From Sarcomyxa edulis (lineage: Eukaryota; Basidiomycota; Agaricomycetes; Agaricales; Mycenaceae), in the NCBI GenBank assembly GCA_009761415.1, contig QUOL01000004.1:2294001-2358000 (forward strand): DNA of 64,000 bases, written 5' to 3'. The position numbers and the translations under genes are program-made. The notes under the pieces were generated by a model. It had not been told where the DNA came from. It searched no databases and worked only from the letters and a program-made list of their open reading frames with translations. This document shows, in pieces, positions 56,944 to 64,000 of the stretch (position 1 is its first letter; every line of letters starts with the position of its first letter).

Positions 56944-57393
56944 GTCGGATCGTGTTCGTGTATATTGGAATATCGTTCATGTTTCAAACTAACCTAGCTT
57001 TACTTAGAACTTCATTATGCGCCATCATTTGTAACATAGAGATTGCAATGCAAATAATCATCATTTTTTTGCTCTTCGTACATCGACAAATCTACACCTC
57101 GCGAAGGTTATTTGCAATGTACTATCGTACGTATACTGCTGAATGTTACACGAAACGCGTGTTCTAGATGTTTGGGTATCATCCAAGAGTGACTAACTGG
57201 AATCCAGAGGATGCATGTACTCTGACGGAGGCTAGACTGTTGCTATCGACCATGTAGGAAAGGTAATTGACAGCTGTGGCTCGACGAAAAGGTGCTTCTC
57301 CAATCGTGAAGACGGTACACGGTGTTTTATTGTACAGTTCTTTCTTGTACACTCACTCTAAGACTTCCTTTACCCTCAACGATGTCAAACGGC
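56944..57393. other. Convergent 3' flanks, no gene seen
   Basis: Between TFIIF beta and the Rossmann-fold gene. AT-rich just after the TFIIF stop; nothing else recognised. Confidence 0.55.
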
Positions 57394-58469
57394 TCAGAAC
57401 CCATCCAACCTAGCCTTAGCAGGCGTCAGCCCGAACTCGATCCAGAATTCCGTCGAATCCAAAGCCCTGCCCAAACTCCCAATATCCCGAGGCAAAGCAC
57501 GGACGTTCTGCTCCCTCATCAACTCGAAAGTCCATTGCGGCTGGGGACCCTTGGAATCCACGCTCTGTGCAAGTAACGTAGGTGTTGGGGGAATAAGAGA
57601 CGGTGAAGCTGGAGGAGCTGGAACAACGGAACCCCATGCAGAGGCAAGGTCCCACCAGTCGTATACGCGTCCGTCGGTGAGTAACCACCGTTGTCCTGCT
57701 GCTTTCGACATTTGGGAGTGTACGGCGAGGATGGCGCGAGATACGTCTAGTCCGTGGATCATGTGGATACTTCCCTGTGCGGTGCGAGTGGTTGTTCGTA
57801 TCAGGGCTATTTGTGTGGCTTGACGTGCTTACCTTGTTTTTCAGCGCCTCTTTGGTAGGAGCGACTCTACCGACCCAGTTTTTCATGGATCGTTGTCCTC
57901 CCCAGAGTCCGGAGAGGTTGAGGATGGTGGTTGGTATACCAGGGGACAGGGCTAGCAGTTCGTCTTCCGCGTTGGATCGATCGTTGGAGATGAATGGGGA
58001 GTGACGGTCGTACCATTTACTTTCGATTTTCCGGTCGACTGTGATGTTTCGTGTCCCCTGCGTGAGGAAATTAGCTACAATTCTCCAATTGGATGAATTC
58101 AAGCCTTACATCCCAGATACTGGTGGTCCCCAGTTGGATGAACGCGACTTCGCCGGGATGCGTATCCTTGTACGCTTTGACTAGTCTCCCCGAAGCGCCT
58201 TTCCTGGTGATGGGAAAGGTAATCAAGACCGTTTTTGCCTCTGGTAGAACACGATATGGCTCTGGATCGTCTGATTCCTGATCAAACTCGAATTTTATGG
58301 TAGCGTCTCGTCCGGAACGACTGGTGGCTGCGTACGAGACGGAACGAGTGTTACACAATGGAATGAGAAAATTAGACGTCCAGCCTGCTCCCAAGATCAA
58401 AATGTCGACTTTGGTGTTCTGCATAGTGGTTTGAAGGATGAAAGTTCCGATGGCGATAGAAGGTGCCAA
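57394..58469 (-). CDS. NAD(P)-binding Rossmann-fold protein
   Basis: Exons 58469 (or 58424)-58110, 58057-57833 and 57774-57394; 321 residues from the first ATG, 306 from the second, which starts just before the fold and is a good alternative. The N-terminal βαβ shows VDILILGAGWTSNFLIPLC, a dinucleotide-binding glycine motif. Other blocks are TVLITFPITRKGASGRLV, FIQLGTTSIWDGTRN and LNLSGLWGGQRSMKNWVGR. The layout resembles extended short-chain dehydrogenase or epimerase relatives of unknown reaction. No signal or membrane segment. The 3' half (SRAILAVHSQMSKAAGQRWL) fits the substrate domain. Enzyme activity is inferred only from the fold. Confidence 0.8.
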
Positions 58470-59628
58470 AGTTGATAGTTATCGATGCCGGGCGGCTCCC
58501 ACCCCGTCGGACTCGCTGTCAAGCCCCATATGTTGCTCCTGGATGGCGTGGGCGACATATCTGCATCCTGAGTATGTTCCAGGATATGTTTTCTGGGTTT
58601 TTTCTTGAAGGTCCGAGTCGAGCATTTTCTTTGCTAGAAAGAGAAAATAGCAATCCGCCAAACTCAAAATTCTGATGCTCTTCCTGAAATCTTTTCGTCA
58701 GATTTGCAGCATCGACTTCTCTCCTTCTTTCGCTATGTCTATCCTCGGAATACCTCCAGATCAGACATCCAGGACATCCAAATACTGGACTAGGGTATCC
58801 ACGTTTGCGCTAGTATCATGACACGAGACCTACCAGGTCCTGGGGGCGGGACCACCGATGGCGAGGATGTTCTCTTCCATTCTGCTCACTGGGGATGGCC
58901 AACTTAATTTACGGTGCTTGCGATGCCCTCATACATGTCCTAGATCCTGTACCGAGGTCTGACCGCGACCGGGTGGGCCTAACCTAGAGGCTAGACGTCC
59001 CAACGTATGTATGCGCTCAACTAACGGAAGCTTTTGTCACCATCGAGACATCGCGTGGAGTTGCTCCAGGCGGGAAATTATTCCCGCCTGTTGGGACGGG
59101 TGGTCCAGGGAGGGTTCAAAAACGCTCGAATAGTGGTCCTTGGATTGGTTTTTTACCCCTCGAACTTCCAAGGTAGCTCGTTCTGAATCCTCGGCCAACT
59201 TGTCATTTGCAGACCTTCGAAGGTGTTTGCGCATTACGCAGATCTGTCAACGAGCCTGGCCTGGCTCTGGAAAGAGAAATAAAGTTAAAAACTTGTATCC
59301 TGCTTCGTCCTGTGTATTTCCCCTTCTTGCATCACTTTTTGGAGGATTCTCGACCCATTGACAGCTCGTTACCCTCGAAGACACCAACTCGCGTTTCGAC
59401 TTATCAATATTCCCCCCAACCAATTGCTCGACCTACTGCAAGTCCAACCTTCTTCCCCACATCTTTCTAACCATCTTCGCGATCCTCCAATCTCCTCCTC
59501 GGACCTGTGTACCAAAGCACCTACTGCCAGTTGCCTCTATCCTTAATTGCGACGCGCTATTGAATCCACCATCAAGCTTTCAAGTTCCAAGACGCCTCGT
59601 TTCTTATATCACAACTTCACCCGCGATC
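58470..59628. promoter_or_regulatory. Divergent promoter with long 5' leader of the zinc-finger gene
   Basis: The ~250 bases before 59629 are pyrimidine-rich with several short upstream frames, consistent with a long 5' UTR of the zinc-finger gene. No other gene was recognised. Upstream frames could control translation, but this is inference. Confidence 0.4.
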
Positions 59629-61796
59629 ATGCAGAGTTCAAGTTCTGGTTCCCGTCCACGACTTGCGATCCCTTCTCCTCTGCTCCGTATTTCGCGCGAA
59701 ACACATCTCCATCCCCGAACGGCGTCTAATTGTGGGACACCTCATTGTCTGTCATACAATAATAGCAACATGTCCACAAATCAGTGGCGCCACGCGTCCT
59801 ATCCTGAAGTCGAATCTGGGTTAGTGTTTTTCTCTATATGTCTATCATGAATGCAATCTATAGGACTCAGATTTGACTCCTCTCGGGTCCGCTCCTTTCA
59901 TGTTTCTAACACTGACTCTTAAACATGTTTTAGTTCGAACGCCCCTTACTCGTCGTCGTCGACGTCGAATCCTTCGTCGCATATGTCTACGTCCAGACGA
60001 TCGTCGACAGAGTCCACGTGGGGCGTTAACAGCGTAGTAGGCAACATAGATCACATATCTTCTCTTGAACGAAACTTTGTGAGTCTTCGCAGCGTCAATG
60101 CAAGTGTCGATCATGTTGAAAGGTCTGACTACGTTTTGCTTCAAATGTAGTGCTCGAATTACAATTGCTGTGGTCTCCGACTCGCCGATCTGCACGAGCT
60201 AGTCGAACATTTCGAGAAGTCTCACATCCCCCACGAACCTCCTATCTATCCAACTCACCTCCCTCAAAACATGCCTACATCTCCAGGTAATACTGATACG
60301 TCCCCAGCCTCCCCGACTTTATCCAACACGTCCTCGCTCTCCTCCGCCGCGTCTCCATCTCCGATTTCCCCCACAGACTCATCCACCACCATCCCTCTCC
60401 CCCTTCCCACAACCATCAACCCACTCTCCACCCCGTACTCAAGTCTCGTGCTTGGATACCCCCAACCAAAACCATTCGCTTCTACTATCCCTCCGCCTGT
60501 CACTGTCACTGATGCTATTTCCCTTTCTGCCATCTCCTCACCACCACAATTCCCCAACATCTGCACTCCACCTCCGTTCCTCGGACATGGGGTGGGACAT
60601 CACGATTATGTCGGTTCGGGGTACGAGTTTGGCAACGAAAACGACAATGCATTCACGTTTCAGCCTACTTCTCATGTCTATCCGAATGTGAATATGAATA
60701 TGTATGGGTATGGCTACGGGTATGAATACGAATATGGGGAAGATTATTCGGGAGGGCCGGGAGGGTGTGATCTGGATCTGAGTTACCCGTACGTAGATGT
60801 AGACGTTGACGTTGACATGAGTGGGGGTGGGATACAAACTTTTCAAACCAAGAACAACGATGGATACTACGAATCGCGGTCGTCTTCTCCACTCAGCAGC
60901 CTTCCTTCATCATCCTCCCCATCCTCCTCATCGTCTTCATCTTCTTATACCATCCCCGCGCCATCCACTCCTCCACCAACGACCCCCATCCGAAACATCA
61001 GTCTCAGCCCCAATTCGCTCCTGCACCAACCTGGGAAAAAACGGTGGGATAAAGGTGGGAAGGGATATGGACTAGCGCGGGAGATTCAGGGGAAAGGTGG
61101 AGTGGGGAGAGGGAGAGGGAGGGGTACGAGGCGGGTGGGATCTGTTACGGCGTCTGTGGCGCCACCGAAGAGGAGGGAAAAGGCGTATAGGTGTCCGGTA
61201 AGCGTTTTGACTCTGTGTATACATGGAATAGCTCACTGACGACGTGTCTTTTTGTAGCATCCGGGTTGTACGAAGGTTGGTTTTACGATTCTTGATTTTC
61301 GTTCTGTTTCAGTGGCTAACTAATCTATTCCGTTTACTAGTCCTACCTCAATCCCAATGGTCTCAAATACCACGTGGAGAAAGGAACGTGCAAGATCGAG
61401 GGTCCGGAGGAACCTGCACTGTCCATGTCCGTCCCGAATCCAGCCTCAGGCTCACTTCCGATTACGATTCCCATCGGTGCGGACGAATACCCATCGACAT
61501 TGACGTCCACCTCGGTGTCACCTGATCAAGAACAAGACTCAGACGGTAGAAGCCAGCCTTCGTATTCACACGGTGATGCGGAGGGAACGGACGAACCGAG
61601 TATTTTCCGGAGGGTGCAGGACCACTGTGGCGATGGCGATGGTGTCCGTGTCGGTGTTTGTGGTGACGCCATGGCTATATCGGATGTCGTTTGTGGTTCA
61701 GATCATGGTGGCACGGGTATTGGGGATGACTACCTTCCTATTCAGAGCTATGGTATGCCACCCGCGGAATCATTCGCATCTCCTCACCTCGTATGA
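59629..61796 (+). CDS. Sfp1-like zinc-finger transcription factor
   Basis: Exons 59629-59819, 59934-60078, 60151-61197, 61258-61275 and 61341-61796 give 618 residues. An atypical finger near residue 113 reads CSNYNCCGLRLADLHELVEH with the final His in EKSHI. Far downstream is a C2H2 finger, RCPHPGCTKSYLNPNGLKYH, of the kind seen in yeast Sfp1, which controls ribosome biogenesis and cell size. The second finger is split over three exons, one of them only 18 nt (61258-61275, HPGCTK). The middle is Pro/Ser/Thr-rich with a Tyr/Gly/Asp region (YGYGYGYEYEYGEDY) and a DVDVDVD stretch. Nuclear DNA binding is inferred. The distant finger pair supports the Sfp1 comparison; orthology is unproven. Confidence 0.85.
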
Positions 61797-63886
61797 CGCG
61801 TATGGTTGCTGCGGACGTCCACGATATCTGAATCCGTGTCTCTATCACATCGCCAATCCTGCCACCGCTACCAGTTATCCACGCGACCTCCGTTTTTTCT
61901 CTCGCTCTCGTTTAGAAATTTTTCATGCGAATCTTGCTCTCTAGTATGTTTATGTACCCGTCATGTGTGTGTATCTTTGACTTTAGGCTCGGGGTTTTTC
62001 TTCGACCCGGGTTCGTCATTCCAGAGACGAAATAAAATCTTCGTTTCTTCTATTGTCGTGCGAGTGAGTGGCCCAGTCTTGTTCTGTTTCTCGGCGATGC
62101 TGCTCTTGTTCGTCTTCGTTGTTTCTCTCAACTTGAGACTAGACCTGTTTCAGTTCGTATCATGATCAGCTGTGTTGATCCTGTAACTATAACTATATTC
62201 TGAATCGTTCTTCCTCTCCGTTGGTTGATATTGGCGCCAGTCTTGTGACTATAATATCTCGTTAGTTCAGGTCTTCAGACCTTGTACTCGAATGTATTCG
62301 GGGTTCCTCTTCAATCGTAAAAGTGTAAAAGTAGCTTGTATGTATAGACGCCAAGTTGCCTAGAACTGATGTCTTGCATTAATGATCCAAGACACCGCTC
62401 CCCACAATCCTGATCCTGATCCCCATCCAAATCTAATTCATACACATATTTATACTCGCATTCAAATGTATGGAGGGCGTTAACGACATTGCTGTCTGTT
62501 TATTGCCGACTACCCCGCAATCCCACTTATTTCCCCACATAACCTTAGTTGAAACGCATCCCTGAGTTGAGCTTGGGAGGCGCCGTCCAGACTCCAGTCT
62601 AAGAGGAGCCTGTCTCCATGTACGCATGGTACAATCAACCAAACTGCATACCGGGGGCAGCACTTATCTCATTTTTCTTACTGGCTAGCTGGCTCAACGT
62701 CCTATGGGTTGATTGGTGTACCGACCCTGCATCAATATCCGTATTTATCCGTCGCCCAATCGCCATCGTCGTATGGTGATATTGAGATTCCACTCAAGAC
62801 CAAGTACGCGTGGTGATATCGCCTCAATCCGCAACGTACATACCCATACATCTCCGAGGATTCCCGTGCCTTGCCTTTGAACGTGCCTCTAAGCTCGCGA
62901 GACCACCCGTTACCGAGTCGTGTTGTATCGTATCGTAGCCTATCGTAGCATGGCTCGTAAAAAATCATATGCTTTGCTTTGCTTCGCTACACGTACACAA
63001 GTACCTCGGTACTGGTACTCCGTCCAAGATGGGTGGCGATAGATGTACTTGAGGTCGAATTAGTTGAAGATCATTTGAGTGGGGTCATCTGCCACCCAGT
63101 GGACAGCCCATTGAAACGCCATACCAGATCTCCATTCCGCGAAGGTTCACCGACCGGCCACAGCCAGACTGAGATTAGAGAATAGTATACTATACGCCAC
63201 CCCCGTACCCCAGTCTCCCCAGTCTCCCAGTGCCAGTCTCACCAGTACTTGATCCCGTTGATACTCTCCGAAGAATTGTCCCCTGGGTGTCCCCAGTATT
63301 TCCAAGGTATTTAGTGCTAAAAACGAACCTGCTGGCCGTCGGTCATCTGTGTGGCTTAGGTAATCCCGTGTGTATCTATTTCGGTCCGTAAAAAAGCAAA
63401 GGCACGGCTGAACTGTAGCCAGAAATTCAACTTTTCTCCTTTGCGACCACCACACCCCCGACATCCCAAGATCTCTCCAGGTCGTACCCGGTTGTAAGTC
63501 CAGCGGTTCTACATCGTTTTATCTTGCTTTTCACTGGACGACCGCCCTATTTACCCCCTTTCCCTTATCTTAGCTTACCCCCGGAGCTTACACCTGTCTT
63601 CGTAGGCCATCTTGCCAGCTTTTCAGCGGCTTTTTAGGCCAACTTCTCACCTATATTCCCCCTAATGATCACCTCGTTTCCATCCCCAGTGCTCGCCGTA
63701 ACAGTCGACGCTGTAAAGAAACTCGAGGGAGGGGATGCACTCACAAGCCTATGGACGCGTGAGTCATGACTTTACTCCTTGTTCGACCGCGGTATTAATT
63801 TCTTGGCAGTCTTTACAAAGTGTAAAGAGTCTCTACAAGACGGTCGGAGACTCGAGAATATTTCTTGGAGACTCTGGTACCGCGAA
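61797..63886. other. 2.1 kb region without a supported gene
   Basis: Follows the zinc-finger gene and precedes a gene at the window edge. Contains short tandem phrases such as cgtatcgtatcgtagcctatcgtagc (62925 area, only partly quoted) and three cccagtctc repeats near 63210-63240. A long pyrimidine-rich stretch precedes 63887. No gene recognised. Confidence 0.45.
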
Positions 63887-64000
63887 ATGGCCTCCTCACA
63901 TCCCTATCGTCCCTTGACACCGGAATCTGCATCTTCGACTCTCTTCGACGAGAAGACAGACGCACCACATAACTCAACCGTCAATCTCATTGACAGTAAG
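63887..64000 (+). CDS. First exon of an unidentified gene (3' part outside window)
   Basis: An ATG at 63887 opens a frame reading MASSHPYRPLTPESASSTLF and on through TDAPHNSTVNLID. The window ends in a consensus donor, aca-gtaag, so the exon probably ends at 63995. The start region is Ser/Pro-rich and likely disordered, of the kind that precedes transmembrane or enzyme domains. Identity cannot be told. Confidence 0.5.
   Translation, partial: MASSHPYRPLTPESASSTLFDEKTDAPHNSTVNLIDSK

Overview
The window is nuclear DNA of a mushroom-forming basidiomycete (Agaricomycetes). The signs are densely intron-split genes with introns mostly of 50-65 nt, FunK1-type fungal kinases, a DUF7918 protein, phi-like glutathione transferases, HNH_2 proteins and two divergent copies of a fungal 2OG-Fe(II) oxygenase. 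All gene models were assembled by hand from reading frames and splice sites; wherever exons are listed, I checked that their lengths sum to an open frame.

Layout. 0-5 kb: the 3' part of a FunK1 kinase with a tandem-repeat tail, an alpha/beta hydrolase and a TetX-like flavin monooxygenase. 5-21 kb: a fungal hypothetical protein, a glutathione transferase, a DUF7918 protein, a large coiled-coil membrane protein, a CaMKK/Ssp1-like kinase, a 52-residue Cys-rich protein hidden in three small exons, and an aromatic/2-aminoadipate aminotransferase. 21-35 kb is an accessory island: a FunK1 relic, eS10 (a housekeeping gene inside it), a 2OG-Fe(II) oxygenase, two tandem HNH_2 genes, a second FunK1 kinase with a frameshift in its tail, an O-fucosyltransferase-like type II membrane protein, and a second, inverted copy of the 2OG-Fe(II) oxygenase. 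35-42 kb: an intron-containing tRNA-His(GUG), a second glutathione transferase between diverged direct repeats, and mitochondrial Lon protease. 42-50 kb: a poor region, a 1128-residue unknown protein with a duplicated module, and a secreted CE4 deacetylase. 50-64 kb: mitochondrial DNA polymerase gamma, TFIIF beta, a Rossmann-fold NAD(P) protein, an Sfp1-like zinc-finger protein, and the first exon of a gene running off the right edge.

The most unusual object is the mitochondrial DNA polymerase (50080-55112). Between its exonuclease and polymerase domains it carries about two extra copies of a 155-185-residue segment related to its own spacer region, making it about 1527 residues against about 1250 for yeast and human enzymes. 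Other notable points are a GC-AG intron directly after a start codon, micro-exons of 18-27 nt, several introns that are a multiple of three and stop-free, a 12-G run against a 3' splice site, and a promoter segment shared by the HNH genes and the fucosyltransferase-like gene.

There are no operons. Lon and polymerase gamma both maintain mitochondria, and the two glutathione transferases, the flavin monooxygenase and the hydrolase fit detoxification, but the order suggests no pathway. No CRISPR array, rRNA or intact transposon was seen.
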